A stretch of 54,725 nt of DNA from assembly GCA_021846145.1 (NCBI GenBank), contig JAJZCJ010000001.1, forward strand, positions 1-54,725, read 5' to 3'. The DNA comes from Bacillota bacterium (GTDB lineage Bacteria > Bacillota > Bacilli > Alicyclobacillales > SLC66). Positions within the stretch are counted from its first letter, which is position 1; every line of letters begins with the position of its first letter. Below are positions 27,609 to 37,170 of the stretch, piece by piece. The notes below the pieces were generated by a model that saw nothing but the letters and a program-made list of their open reading frames with translations, ran no database searches and had not been told where the DNA came from. Made by a program: the position numbers and the translations under genes.

Positions 27609-28895
27609 ATGCAAAGTAAATCCCTTATCCTATTGGTAGATGATCGGCCAGAAAACCTGCATGTCATGGCTTCCGCTTTGCGCTCAATGTACCGCGTAAA
27701 GACAGCAACAGGAGGGATGATGGCGCTGAAACTGGCGGCAAAAACCGACAGGCCTGACCTGATTTTGCTGGACTTAATGATGCCAGGTATGGACGGATAT
27801 GAGGTGCTCCGCCGACTGCGTGAGCACAGTACAACTCGGCACATTCCCGTTATTTTCGTGACTGCTGATCATTCTGCGGAAAGCGAGAGAGTCGGTCTGG
27901 AACTAGGCGTGGATGATTACCTGACCAAACCAGTGGTAATTCCGGTGCTTCTCGTTAGGGTTCAGAATTTGTTGAAACGCAATCAGGCGGAGGCACAAAT
28001 GCGACTGTTTGCACAGGTGGTGGCACAAAGCCACGATGGGATTGTAGTCACTGATGCCGCCACCAACATTTTGGTTGTCAATCAGGCATTTAAAAAAATT
28101 ACAGGATACGAAGAGAATGAAATGATCGGCAAAAGTCCCCATGTGTTAGCTTCAGGAAAGCATGATCAGGAATTTTACCGGAAAATGTGGGAATCACTTC
28201 GTGAGAGTGGATACTGGCAAGGGGAAATTTGGAATCGTCGAAAGGGTGGTTCGGTGTTCCCTGAGTGGCTTTCCATCAGTGCAGTACTGGATGAGGGCGA
28301 CAGTGTAGTTAATTATATTGGCATTTTCTCAGACATCAGTGAGCGCAAGAAGCTGGAAAATGAATTGGCTTTTTTGGCTCATCACGATGCATTAACCGAA
28401 CTGCCCAACCGAACGGTGCTGGAGTCACATTTGCTGATGGCGATGGCGCGAGCACGTCGCCATCAGCAAATGCTGGCCGTTGGCATGCTTGATCTGGACA
28501 ATTTCAAGCTAGTCAATGATACGTATGGACACTCTGCTGGTGATCAACTTCTTCAAACCATTTCATCACGAATGCGTGCAGCATTGCGCGAAAATGACCT
28601 GCTGGTGCGTCTTGGTGGTGACGAATTTGTGATAGTAATTGAAAACTTTTATGCCGTTGATGAACTTGACCCCCTGATGTCGCGCTTACAAGATGCGATT
28701 GAAGCTCCTATACTTTTGCACGCAAATTTTTCTGATGTGGAGGTACATGTGGGAGCCAGCTTGGGGATGGTGCTATTTCCAAAGGTAGAGGGGGAGCCAG
28801 ACTCGCTTTTACGGAAAGCAGATCAGGTTCTTTATCGAGTAAAAGCAGTAAAAGGCCAGCGGGATCGATGGTGGGTCATTAATAACGATCTTTGA
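27609..28895 (+). CDS. Response regulator with PAS and diguanylate cyclase output
   Basis: A 428-residue protein with three domains. Residues 1-125 form a receiver (LLVDDRPENL, acceptor aspartate in ILLDLMMPGMDGYEVL, KPV lysine). Residues 132-250 form a PAS domain. Residues 262-425 form a GGDEF domain with intact active site (RLGGDEFVIVI) and no obvious RxxD inhibitory site. Phosphorylation by the kinase encoded 2 bases upstream should activate synthesis of c-di-GMP from GTP. GGGAGG lies before ATG 27609; the upstream frame from 27576 is not needed. The PAS domain gives a second, independent input. A strong hairpin follows the gene. Confidence 0.92.
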   Translation: MQSKSLILLVDDRPENLHVMASALRSMYRVKTATGGMMALKLAAKTDRPDLILLDLMMPGMDGYEVLRRLREHSTTRHIPVIFVTADHSAESERVGLELGVDDYLTKPVVIPVLLVRVQNLLKRNQAEAQMRLFAQVVAQSHDGIVVTDAATNILVVNQAFKKITGYEENEMIGKSPHVLASGKHDQEFYRKMWESLRESGYWQGEIWNRRKGGSVFPEWLSISAVLDEGDSVVNYIGIFSDISERKKLENELAFLAHHDALTELPNRTVLESHLLMAMARARRHQQMLAVGMLDLDNFKLVNDTYGHSAGDQLLQTISSRMRAALRENDLLVRLGGDEFVIVIENFYAVDELDPLMSRLQDAIEAPILLHANFSDVEVHVGASLGMVLFPKVEGEPDSLLRKADQVLYRVKAVKGQRDRWWVINNDL

Positions 28896-28914
28896 ACTAA
28901 AAGCACATGTACTG

Positions 28915-28961
28915 ACCCTCTAGTGTCTTGCGCTGAAAAACAATACAAGACATTAGAGGGT
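28915..28961. terminator. Hairpin between convergent signalling and cysK genes
   Basis: ACCCTCTAGTGTCTTG (28915-28930) pairs with CAAGACATTAGAGGGT (28946-28961) over 16 bp with one mismatch and a 15-base A-rich loop. It lies between two convergent genes and probably ends both transcripts, though no clean T-run follows on either side. Confidence 0.6.
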
Positions 28962-28989
28962 AAGTGCTCACGTGAATGGAGACTTGTAT

Positions 28990-29943
28990 TTACTCGGCGT
29001 CAAAAAGACCAGTGGACAGGTAACGCTCACCTGAGTCGGGCAGTAGCGTAACGATTATTTTGCCTTTGTTCTCAGGTCGGCTTGCGACTTTTTTTGCGGC
29101 CTGAATCGCTGCACCAGAGGAAATACCGACAAGAATCCCTTCTGTTTTTGCGAGTGTTTTCGAGGCTTCGTATGCCTCCTCGTTGGTGATTCGAAGTACT
29201 TCGTCATAAATGTTGGTATTTAACGTACCCGGGATAAAACCAGCGCCAATGCCCTGAATTTTGTGTGGTCCGGGGTTACCTCCAGACAGCACTGGGGAAT
29301 TATCAGGTTCAATCGCGATCACTTTTACAGACGGCTTGTGCGCTTTCAACACTTCCCCTACACCAGTGATGGTGCCGCCTGTGCCAATGCCGCTGATAAA
29401 AATATCTACGCGACCATCAGTGTCTTCCCAGATCTCTTTTGCCGTGGTCTGGCGATGCATCTCAGGGTTGGCGGGATTCTCAAACTGTTGCGGAACAAAA
29501 GAATGAGGAGTTGCCTGTTGCAATTGCTCTGCCATGGCGATTGCACCTTTCATGCCTTTGGCACCCTCTGTCAATACAATCGTCGCCCCGAGAGCTTGCA
29601 GCATGTTCCGCCGTTCAATGCTCATGGTGTCAGGCATGCATAAGATGCAGCGATAACCTTTAGCAGCGGCCACAAATGCTAATGCAATACCGGTATTGCC
29701 ACTGGTGGGTTCAATGATGGTAGTGACACCGGGATGGATGATTCCTTTTTGTTCGGCATCATCGATCATAGCCAATCCAACCCGATCTTTGACACTGCCA
29801 AGTGGATTGAAATATTCTAATTTTGCGAGCACTTCGGTTTCAGTCTCGGTGCTGATATGATTAAGGCGAATGAGCGGGGTTCCCCCGATTAACTCAGTGA
29901 TATTAGCAGCAATTTTAGGGTAGGTTCTCATTGGGATTGCCAT
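28990..29943 (-). CDS. cysK: Cysteine synthase (O-acetylserine sulfhydrylase)
   Basis: A 317-residue PLP enzyme that makes cysteine from O-acetylserine and sulfide. PLP lysine lies in [15 protein letters not shown], the substrate loop reads [13 protein letters not shown], and the phosphate-binding loop is [17 protein letters not shown]. Length and motifs are those of CysK. The exact start is unclear: ATG 29943 directly follows an AAGGAAGG box, while ATG 29931, four codons in, has a slightly long spacing. The gene is divergent from cymR, 98 bases away. In Bacillus, CysK binds CymR and turns it into the active repressor, so this neighbourhood links enzyme and regulator. Confidence 0.95.
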   Translation of the reverse strand: MAIPMRTYPKIAANITELIGGTPLIRLNHISTETETEVLAKLEYFNPLGSVKDRVGLAMIDDAEQKGIIHPGVTTIIEPTSGNTGIALAFVAAAKGYRCILCMPDTMSIERRNMLQALGATIVLTEGAKGMKGAIAMAEQLQQATPHSFVPQQFENPANPEMHRQTTAKEIWEDTDGRVDIFISGIGTGGTITGVGEVLKAHKPSVKVIAIEPDNSPVLSGGNPGPHKIQGIGAGFIPGTLNTNIYDEVLRITNEEAYEASKTLAKTEGILVGISSGAAIQAAKKVASRPENKGKIIVTLLPDSGERYLSTGLFDAE

Positions 29944-30041
29944 CCTTCCTTCTTTTTAGTATAGTAATCCGATGCAAATAGTAAGTTTACATGTAGTGTA
30001 AGGGATTTGAAGCCAAATGTACAGTGAAAGGAGTCATTTTA

Positions 30042-30455
30042 ATGAAAATTTCTACAAAAGGTCGTTACGGGCTGATGTTGCTTGTGGATCTGGCGATTAA
30101 TGAACCTACGGGTGAGCCTGTATCATTAAAATCAATTGCTGATCGACAAGGGCTATCGGATCATTACCTAGAACAGTTAATTACCCCTCTTCGAAATGCA
30201 GGATTGGTACGTAGTGTGCGAGGCGCACGCGGTGGTTATGTACTTGATAAGCATCAATCCGAGATTACTATTAGTGAAGCATTAAAAATGCTGGAGGGGC
30301 CTTTGTCACTAGTAGATGAAGATATCCACGACGGATTGCAAGAATTCTGGAGTAAACTGGAGGATAGTATTGTTTCAGTGCTTGCTTCAACCACATTGCA
30401 GGATCTCGTAGAAATGAGAGAGAGAGACAGCGATGAATTTATGTATTATATTTAG
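30042..30455 (+). CDS. cymR: Rrf2-family regulator CymR
   Basis: A 137-residue Rrf2 regulator with the typical N-terminus KISTKGRYGLMLLVDLAI, a recognition helix in LSDHYLEQLITPLR, and the wing VRGARGGYVLDK. It lacks the three cysteines that bind an Fe-S cluster in IscR, as expected for CymR, the repressor of cysteine and sulfur genes. The start is ATG 30042 with AAAGGAG upstream; an earlier frame from 30024 is not needed. The divergent cysK gene supports the assignment. The PAS/EAL*/PilZ gene starts 10 bases downstream and is probably on the same transcript. Confidence 0.85.
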   Translation: MKISTKGRYGLMLLVDLAINEPTGEPVSLKSIADRQGLSDHYLEQLITPLRNAGLVRSVRGARGGYVLDKHQSEITISEALKMLEGPLSLVDEDIHDGLQEFWSKLEDSIVSVLASTTLQDLVEMRERDSDEFMYYI

Positions 30456-30465
30456 GGGCTGATAA

Positions 30466-32601
30466 ATGATGGACGATTTATCATATGTATTGGATGAGAT
30501 TGCATCTTATGCCATTTTAACTATAGATGGATTTGTTGTGGGAACAAATCCGCAATTTGAGCGGTTGCTAGAATATACACATGAAGAGGCAATGGGGAAA
30601 AAATACAATTATTTTATTAACACAGAATCATGGACAAAAGAGTATTTTGATTCGATACAGGCAGTATTGAAAAACGGCAAGGTATGGCGGGGTGAAGTGG
30701 AAGCTCGCAAAAAAAACCACTCAAATTTTTGGGCTCAAATGATTTTGATTCCGTTATTAGACAATTTAGGAAATGCAGATAGGGTGCTCGCGTTTTGCAT
30801 TGATATTTCAGAAGATAAAGTACTACGAGATCGAATCGAATTTCTTGCATATCACGACGAAATAACTGGACTGGTCAATCGCAGTTATATGACAGATTTT
30901 TTGCACCGCATCATCAACGAAACTCTCACCACCAACATTTTTATGTACGTAATACATGTGAATCCCTATCAAGATTTTGTTCGCCATATGGGGCATGAAC
31001 GGGCTGCAGAAATCTTGCAGGAAGTGACAAAACGGTTACGAACGATAGAGACGGATCAGTTGATTATCTCCTACTCAGAAGTTAACGAATTTATAATTTG
31101 CGCGATTAATCAAGAACCATATAAAATTCAAGCGCTTGCTGAAAAAATTGTCGGTGTGTTTTCAGAACCATTTTACATGACAAATGGCTTGCATGTGGTA
31201 CTGCGAGTAAAAATCGGTGCTAGTATCTACCCCCTAACTGCACAATCAGTGGGGGAGTTATATCGGATGGCCTTAATTGCACTTCATCGCATGCCAGAGC
31301 AGAAAAAAATTCCTGTGTCAATCTATAGTACAAATGCCAACATGGAGTCTTATAAGGCGTTTTCACTTGCAAATGGGATTCATGATGCTGTCCGCTTAGG
31401 GGAGCTTGAAATGTGGTATCAGCCCAAACTCAATTTGCAAACGATGAAATTAGAGCGGGCAGAGTCATTACTTCGCTGGAATCATCCTGAATGGGGGATT
31501 ATTCATGCTGCTGAATTCATGGCTGTCATTCAGGAAGCGGGGCTGTTGTCCGAAGTAAGCATTTGGGCGTTCCATAAAGTTTGCCAAACCATGCAATTTT
31601 GGAAACAAAAAGGATGGAAAATTCCAATAATGGCTTTTAATTTACCTAGTTCCGCACTGATTCAAGTGGGACTAGAAAACAACATTTTGGCGGTACTGGA
31701 ACAATATCAACTTCAAGCTGCCGATATCGAACTTGAAATTATAGAGACAGACAAAGTGCAGGATCAAGTTGCAGTCATTAAAACGATGAAAGTATTGCGT
31801 CAACATGGGTTTCAGTTGGTATTAGATGGGTCGGGTTATTCTGCGCTCGAAAATATACGACGTTATCCATCGAACGTTATAAAATTTGACAAAGAGTTTA
31901 TTAAAGAGATTCCCAATGATTCTGTGACCATAATGATTGCTCAGACGGTAGTTAATTTGGCTCATTCACTGGATATGGTGGTGGTGGCCAAAGGAATAGA
32001 GACGGAAGAACAATTGTCGGCAGTACGCGCATTACATGTGGATTTTGGACAAGGGTACCTATGGAGCCCAGCTATTCCTGCGATTGATTTTGAAAAAATA
32101 ATAGCACAACCTGATGAGTGGTTGTCGTCTTTTACTAAACCCTCAATTCCTTACAATGGACCTGATCGACGGGAATTTTTCCGCGTCGCTATTGATTCAG
32201 GGATGATAGGACAACTAAGTCTTTTTGAAGTGAAAGGAAAATCGGTGAATGCAGGGAAGAGTGAAGTGGTCATTGAAAATATTGGTCCTGGTGGTCTATG
32301 TATTTTGACCACGTTACGCCTTCCTGCGAGAGCAGATTTTCGCTTGAAAATTTCGCTGAAATTATCCGATCAAATTTTTAGTTACATTGGACACATCGTA
32401 TGGATCAAGGAATATGGGAGAGGCATCTTGCAATATGGGTTACAGTTTGAAATGGATGAAAGTGCACGGCATGAGTTCATCAAATTATTAAATCAACTGG
32501 CTATTCATTTGCGCAAATCACCACACGTAACAAAAGAGTATGATCTGCTGCAGACGGATAAATACAGTTTGTTGTTGAAGCCCAAATTGGCAAAAATTTG
32601 A
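30466..32601 (+). CDS. PAS-GGDEF*-EAL*-PilZ protein with degenerate catalytic sites
   Basis: A 711-residue soluble protein. Residues 1-115 are a PAS domain. Residues 125-280 are a GGDEF-like fold in which the active-site loop reads SEVNEFIICA. Residues 300-545 are an EAL-like domain where EAL has become AESLLRW, DDFG has become DGSG and the catalytic glutamate of AEGVET has become AKGIET. Residues 563-690 are a PilZ domain with DRREFFRV, which supplies the RxxxR arginines, and ENIGPGG in place of the D/N-x-S-x-x-G loop. It is therefore unlikely to make or break c-di-GMP, and more likely binds it as an effector. It follows cymR by 10 bases. Confidence 0.88.
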   Translation: MMDDLSYVLDEIASYAILTIDGFVVGTNPQFERLLEYTHEEAMGKKYNYFINTESWTKEYFDSIQAVLKNGKVWRGEVEARKKNHSNFWAQMILIPLLDNLGNADRVLAFCIDISEDKVLRDRIEFLAYHDEITGLVNRSYMTDFLHRIINETLTTNIFMYVIHVNPYQDFVRHMGHERAAEILQEVTKRLRTIETDQLIISYSEVNEFIICAINQEPYKIQALAEKIVGVFSEPFYMTNGLHVVLRVKIGASIYPLTAQSVGELYRMALIALHRMPEQKKIPVSIYSTNANMESYKAFSLANGIHDAVRLGELEMWYQPKLNLQTMKLERAESLLRWNHPEWGIIHAAEFMAVIQEAGLLSEVSIWAFHKVCQTMQFWKQKGWKIPIMAFNLPSSALIQVGLENNILAVLEQYQLQAADIELEIIETDKVQDQVAVIKTMKVLRQHGFQLVLDGSGYSALENIRRYPSNVIKFDKEFIKEIPNDSVTIMIAQTVVNLAHSLDMVVVAKGIETEEQLSAVRALHVDFGQGYLWSPAIPAIDFEKIIAQPDEWLSSFTKPSIPYNGPDRREFFRVAIDSGMIGQLSLFEVKGKSVNAGKSEVVIENIGPGGLCILTTLRLPARADFRLKISLKLSDQIFSYIGHIVWIKEYGRGILQYGLQFEMDESARHEFIKLLNQLAIHLRKSPHVTKEYDLLQTDKYSLLLKPKLAKI

Positions 32602-32686
32602 TTACTTATTTTAACAGATAAAATATCTCCGTAATCGATTTGTAGAGAGGGATATCAGGATCGTAAAAAGAATATTATTTTTGTAA

Positions 32687-32713
32687 ACGTTAATTCAATC
32701 ATTAAATTAACGT
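32687..32713. promoter_or_regulatory. Inverted-repeat operator upstream of the ROK regulator
   Basis: ACGTTAATT and AATTAACGT form perfect 9-bp arms around a 9-bp spacer (27 bp in total), ending 17 bases before the ROK-family start codon and next to its ribosome binding site. This suits a dimeric repressor and suggests autoregulation of the sugar importer locus. Confidence 0.7.
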
Positions 32714-32730
32714 CGGCGAGGAGTACTGTA

Positions 32731-33876
32731 ATGAAATCGTTCTCAAGATCTTTCGTGCATAACGATATGGCTGCAGTGGTGGAAAAGCTTCGGATGACGC
32801 CTCATATGTCGCGTGCTGAACTTGGTCAACTTTTAGGCAGAACCCCTGCTACCATTACTTATGTGGTGCGCGAATTGTTGGACAAAGGCATTGTGGAAGA
32901 AGTGGACACACACCGATCTTTTAATGGACGGCCACGTATACCGTTGCAATTAAACGCATCGGTCACCTATGCGTTAGCAGTAAACGTGGGAATCTCTTCG
33001 GTAACTATTGCAGTTCTTAATTTTGCCGGGGAACTTATTTACAGTGAAGAAATTCCACAATCGGTGGCAGCGATTACAAAGGGGATCGGAGTGATTGCCG
33101 AAGGAATAAAAATGGCTTTTGATAAAACCGGCATTCAAAAAGAAAGGTTTTGTGGTGTGGGGATTTCCATTCCTGGCATTTTTAACTCGGATAAAGGTAC
33201 TGTGGTGTTTGCGCCGAACTTGCCTGAATGGACCGGTATGAGCATGCAGGAATTATTCAAAGCTGAGACAGGACTGGATACCGTAATTATTGAAAATGAT
33301 GCCAAATCTGCGGCGCTAGGGGAATTGTGGTTTGGTGCAGGAAAAGAACTACAAGATTTTATTTGTGTAATTGGTGACGCAGGTATTGGTGCCGGGTTTG
33401 TCTATAATCGTGAAATTATCAGAGGGGAGGATAATGCAACTGGAGAAATCGGCCATATGTTAGTAGATACAGACAACCACGCACCGATTTGTGGGTGTGG
33501 GAATAGAGGGTGCTTGGAATCTGTGGCCTCATTGTCTGTAGTAAGAAAACGCATTCAAGATGGAGATAATTTGAATGATGTTATCGAGCAGGCGGCTTCG
33601 TATTTAGGTGTTGCATTTTCCAATTTGATTAACATTTTTAGCCCACAGGCGCTGATTATGTTAGGACCAATGGTGCAGGAATTTCCTGAAATGTGGACAA
33701 TGGCAGTGAGAAAAACTAGAAAAAGAATGTTGCCCTATCTATTGCCGAGAATCCGCTTTTTAACTGCTGAGTTAGGTGGATATGCTCCTATCTATGGAAT
33801 GGCTGGATTGCTTTTTTCAGAGGTTTTAAAACCTGGCTGGTCACAAAAACAGGTTGACTCCTCGCCTAGAGCCTAG
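32731..33876 (+). CDS. ROK-family transcriptional repressor
   Basis: A 381-residue NagC/XylR-type regulator. A winged helix-turn-helix (MSRAELGQLLGRTPATITYV, about residues 27-46) is followed by a ROK sugar-kinase-like fold with the glycine-rich IGDAGIGAGFV loop and the zinc motif CGCGNRGCLES that marks the family. GGCGAGGAG precedes the ATG. The protein should bind the 27-bp inverted repeat just upstream and release it when the cognate sugar binds. The genes for a sugar ABC importer follow in the same direction, beginning 42 bases later. The sugar cannot be named from the sequence. Confidence 0.9.
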   Translation: MKSFSRSFVHNDMAAVVEKLRMTPHMSRAELGQLLGRTPATITYVVRELLDKGIVEEVDTHRSFNGRPRIPLQLNASVTYALAVNVGISSVTIAVLNFAGELIYSEEIPQSVAAITKGIGVIAEGIKMAFDKTGIQKERFCGVGISIPGIFNSDKGTVVFAPNLPEWTGMSMQELFKAETGLDTVIIENDAKSAALGELWFGAGKELQDFICVIGDAGIGAGFVYNREIIRGEDNATGEIGHMLVDTDNHAPICGCGNRGCLESVASLSVVRKRIQDGDNLNDVIEQAASYLGVAFSNLINIFSPQALIMLGPMVQEFPEMWTMAVRKTRKRMLPYLLPRIRFLTAELGGYAPIYGMAGLLFSEVLKPGWSQKQVDSSPRA

Positions 33877-33917
33877 TTAATGTGCATCGCCAGAAAATTA
33901 AAAGGGGGAAATTAATA

Positions 33918-35219
33918 ATGAAACCTATTTACACTAAAATTGCGCTTAGCGCAGCGACGATCAGCATGCTTTTCTCGGGCACTAGTAATGCTGCTACTGT
34001 TAAACATGTGAAGTCACAACCGATTGTTTTGAAAGTTTTGTATATGAATCAAGCTGGATACAGCACATCTGTATTAGAAAAAATGGGAAAACAATTTTCT
34101 GTAAAATATCCAAATGTGAAAATTGAGTTTACATTTTTGCCTTATCCACAGATGCACAGTGCTATTTTGACTTCCTCGGCCGCCCCGCAGGCGCAATATG
34201 ATGTGATTCTTTCGGATCTTATCTGGACATCTGAATTTGCACAAAAGGGGTACACCATTCCGTTAAACAGCTATATCAGCAAAAACATTAAGAACGCAAA
34301 AGAAATTCCGCAATCAGTTTGGAATGGATTTGATATTAAAGGGAAAGTAATGGCAATGCCATTTTTGGCGAATTTCCAGAATTTTTATTACAACAAGAAA
34401 ATGCTCAAAGAAGCCGGTTTTACCAGCGGCCCGAAAACGATGACCCAATGGTTAAATCAAATGAAAGTTTTAAAAGCAAAGCATATTGTTCAATTTCCTT
34501 ATGAGGATTCTTGGATGCAAGCTGAAGGATTGGTCTGTGATTATGTGCGTACAGCAGGCGAGTTCGGCAATGGTAACTTGTTCAACAGTAAAGGGCAACC
34601 CATCATGAATCAAGGACCTGCATTAAAGGCGCTTGAGTGGATGCATATGCTATATCAAGATGGACTTGTGAATCCGAATTCTCTTACTGCTGATGAGCCG
34701 ACCGCTGCCAATGCATTTGCATCTGGTCAAGCTGCGTTTAATACTAATTGGACATTTGTTACTGGAATAATGGACACAAAATCTCAATCCAAAATCGTGG
34801 GGCAAGGCGTTGTAACGACTTTCCCAGTAGTACCGGGTACTAACAAATCCACGTTGACCGCAAGTATTTCAGGATTCCAAGGATTGGCTATTCCGGCTAA
34901 TACCCCTGCTAGTCTGCGCGGCTGGGCATGGAAGTGGATTCAGTTTGCCACTTCGCCAGCGGTTCAGGCACAGCATCTAAATAGCCAGTGGCCAGTGTGG
35001 TCAACCGTTGCCAATTCCAAAGCTGAACAAACTATCAATCCTTGGTATCAAGTGTACAAGAAGAACTTGAACGGGGTGTATAACCGTCCAATGGTGGCGA
35101 ATTACTCTGCGGTTAGCAGCATTATCCAACAATATGTGCATTCGGCGATTGAAGGAACGATTCCGGTTCAGACTGCTGCTAATGATATGGTGCAGCAGAT
35201 CAATGGGCTAAATGGTTAA
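33918..35219 (+). CDS. Sugar ABC transporter substrate-binding protein
   Basis: A 433-residue family 1 extracellular solute-binding protein. The signal peptide (about residues 1-26, ending TSNAA) has no lipobox cysteine, so the mature protein is released or held in another way, which is unusual for a Gram-positive cell. The mature part shows the GKVMAMPFLANFQNFYYNKK motif of sugar-binding proteins and a C-terminal WAWKWIQFATSP helix. ATG 33918 is preceded by AAAGGGGGA; the frame from 33882 is longer but has no such site. It is followed by a hairpin and two permease genes, which is the usual order for an importer of oligosaccharides. Confidence 0.9.
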   Translation: MKPIYTKIALSAATISMLFSGTSNAATVKHVKSQPIVLKVLYMNQAGYSTSVLEKMGKQFSVKYPNVKIEFTFLPYPQMHSAILTSSAAPQAQYDVILSDLIWTSEFAQKGYTIPLNSYISKNIKNAKEIPQSVWNGFDIKGKVMAMPFLANFQNFYYNKKMLKEAGFTSGPKTMTQWLNQMKVLKAKHIVQFPYEDSWMQAEGLVCDYVRTAGEFGNGNLFNSKGQPIMNQGPALKALEWMHMLYQDGLVNPNSLTADEPTAANAFASGQAAFNTNWTFVTGIMDTKSQSKIVGQGVVTTFPVVPGTNKSTLTASISGFQGLAIPANTPASLRGWAWKWIQFATSPAVQAQHLNSQWPVWSTVANSKAEQTINPWYQVYKKNLNGVYNRPMVANYSAVSSIIQQYVHSAIEGTIPVQTAANDMVQQINGLNG

Positions 35220-35232
35220 TAGAATGAAACAA

Positions 35233-35257
35233 GGGGAACAAACTGTGTTTGTTCCCC
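35233..35257 (+). terminator. Intra-operon hairpin between binding protein and permeases
   Basis: GGGGAACAAAC (35233-35243) pairs perfectly with GTTTGTTCCCC (35247-35257) around a 3-base loop. Only a weak CTCT follows. Such hairpins after binding-protein genes usually stabilise the upstream mRNA and let only part of the transcripts reach the permease genes. Confidence 0.75.
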
Positions 35258-35278
35258 CTCTAAAATGAGGTGTGAGTG

Positions 35279-36277
35279 ATGTCGATGATGCCAAAATTAC
35301 ATATGCAACCTCGACCCAGATTGCGATCCCGTGTTTTTAACTCACTGACAGGAGAATATTTTTGGTTGTACCTCTTGTTGGTACCTTCCATTTTGATACT
35401 GATCGGAGTAGTTATTATTCCTATTCTTTTTGCTTTTCGCATGAGTTTGGGAAATACCAACATCGTTATCTTGGGTGGCAAGGGGACGATCACCAGTTCA
35501 TGGGTTGGATTTCAAAATTATTTATCATTGTTTCAAAACTCGCTATTTTGGCAGTCCTTTCGAGAAACACTTTATTATTGGTTGGTTTCAATTATCATCG
35601 AATTGATCGCTGGAATCGGCATGGCCGTGTTATTGAATCAAGAGTTTTTTGGTAGACGAATATTTCGAGTCATTGTATTCATCCCATGGGCAATTCCGAC
35701 AGTTGTGAACGCCATGTTGTGGGGAATGATTTTTGATGGTGACAATTATGGTGCATTGAATGATGTGTTGCTGCGCTTGCATCTGATTCAAACACCTATC
35801 GTATGGTTGAATCCTGCCCCTATTCTTTCTCAAATCCCTTGGCTATCCAATGTCCTGTCTTGGCTGGGTTCCAATCAGGCTATTAATGCCATGATTGTCG
35901 GCGATGAATGGAAAACACTCCCTATTGTTGCAATTCTGGTACTGGCAGGGTTGCAGACCATTCCCCATGAGTATTACGAAGCTGCTCGTGTGGAGGGGGC
36001 ATCGGCATGGACACAATTTAAGAATATCACGCTGCCACTTGTTTCCCCGATTTTGACGGTGGTATTAATTCTGCGTACGATGCAACTCTTAAGAGCATTT
36101 ACTTTGATATTTACGCTTGAACAATTTGGATTACCTATTCTATCTATACAAGCTTATCAACAAGCATTTCAGTTTGGTTCTTTCGGGACAGGATCTGCCA
36201 TTGCATTTCTTATCGCGCTTTTGTCGATCATTATTGCGTTCTTCTATATCACACGTCTTTATCGGGAGGAACTTTGA
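35279..36277 (+). CDS. Sugar ABC transporter permease, MalF type
   Basis: A 332-residue inner-membrane permease with about six helices, starting at ATG 35279 (GAGG 8 bases upstream). The coupling-helix signature for the ATPase is seen as EYYEAARVEGASAWTQFKNI, the EAA motif with its invariant glycine. A long cytoplasmic N-terminus and an insertion around residues 140-200 are typical of MalF-like subunits. It should form the channel together with the next gene product. The stop TGA shares its last A with the start of the next gene, so translation is coupled. Confidence 0.92.
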   Translation: MSMMPKLHMQPRPRLRSRVFNSLTGEYFWLYLLLVPSILILIGVVIIPILFAFRMSLGNTNIVILGGKGTITSSWVGFQNYLSLFQNSLFWQSFRETLYYWLVSIIIELIAGIGMAVLLNQEFFGRRIFRVIVFIPWAIPTVVNAMLWGMIFDGDNYGALNDVLLRLHLIQTPIVWLNPAPILSQIPWLSNVLSWLGSNQAINAMIVGDEWKTLPIVAILVLAGLQTIPHEYYEAARVEGASAWTQFKNITLPLVSPILTVVLILRTMQLLRAFTLIFTLEQFGLPILSIQAYQQAFQFGSFGTGSAIAFLIALLSIIIAFFYITRLYREEL

Positions 36278-37170
36278 TGAATAATTCGTCGATTGCGAAC
36301 AATTCTAAACGTAAATACAGGTGGAAAAGAGTAGGGATTTATTTTCTCGTTGTGATTGTTTTACTGTGGACGGTGAGTCCACTGTACTTTTTGATTATTA
36401 CAAGCTTAAAGCAGTACGTAGGCACGATTACATTTCCGCTACCTTGGTTACCAAGACCGTTTACTTGGAATAACTACGCCATCATGTTTACCCAGTACTC
36501 ACAAGGAAGTATCAGTTATCGGTTTTTGCACGCGCTTCGCAATTCAGTAATTGCGTCAGGAATCACCACTATTGTCAATTTAATATTCGGATCTGCTGCT
36601 GCCTACGTGTTGTCTAGGGCGAAAATACGCGGCAAAAATTTGATTACGATGATGTTCCTCGCTTCGAATTTGATGCCTACGGTTGCATTGATTATTCCAT
36701 TTTATGTACTCACAGTGACATATTTGAGTTGGTTAAATCTTTATGACACCAATACACTTCTTATTATCGTATATACATCGTTTTCGTTAGGTTTGGTGAT
36801 ATGGATTATGAGAAGCTACTTTGATTCTATCCCACTTGACTTGGAAGAAGCGGCGAGGGTAGACGGAGCTTCACGGATCGTAGCTTTGACACGGATCATA
36901 CTGCCATTAACAGCACCGGGACTGTTGGCGACTGGGTTGTTGACATTTTTAACAGCGTGGGACAATTTTGTGCTGCCCCTTGTGCTTGGGCCTGACGCGA
37001 GTGCTTATAATCTCCCGTTTTTTATTTACTCACTTAATGGCCAGTACTTACATCTTAATAACGAAATTGCAGCAGGAGGGGTGCTTTCTGCGATTCCACC
37101 TGTTTTGATCGTTTTATTTTTTGGTAAATACATCGTCAGCGGTTTAACTGCGGGTAGTGTGAAAGGATAA
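36277..37170 (+). CDS. Sugar ABC transporter permease, MalG type
   Basis: A 297-residue permease with six predicted membrane helices. The EAA coupling motif reads DLEEAARVDGASRIVALTRI. ATG 36277 overlaps the stop of the upstream permease by one base, and GGGAGGA lies 7 bases before it. Together with the binding protein and MalF-type subunit it forms a CUT1-class sugar importer. No ATPase gene is present in the cluster, so a shared MsmX/UgpC-type ATPase encoded elsewhere is expected. No clear terminator was seen in the 150 bases that follow. Confidence 0.92.
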   Translation: MNNSSIANNSKRKYRWKRVGIYFLVVIVLLWTVSPLYFLIITSLKQYVGTITFPLPWLPRPFTWNNYAIMFTQYSQGSISYRFLHALRNSVIASGITTIVNLIFGSAAAYVLSRAKIRGKNLITMMFLASNLMPTVALIIPFYVLTVTYLSWLNLYDTNTLLIIVYTSFSLGLVIWIMRSYFDSIPLDLEEAARVDGASRIVALTRIILPLTAPGLLATGLLTFLTAWDNFVLPLVLGPDASAYNLPFFIYSLNGQYLHLNNEIAAGGVLSAIPPVLIVLFFGKYIVSGLTAGSVKG

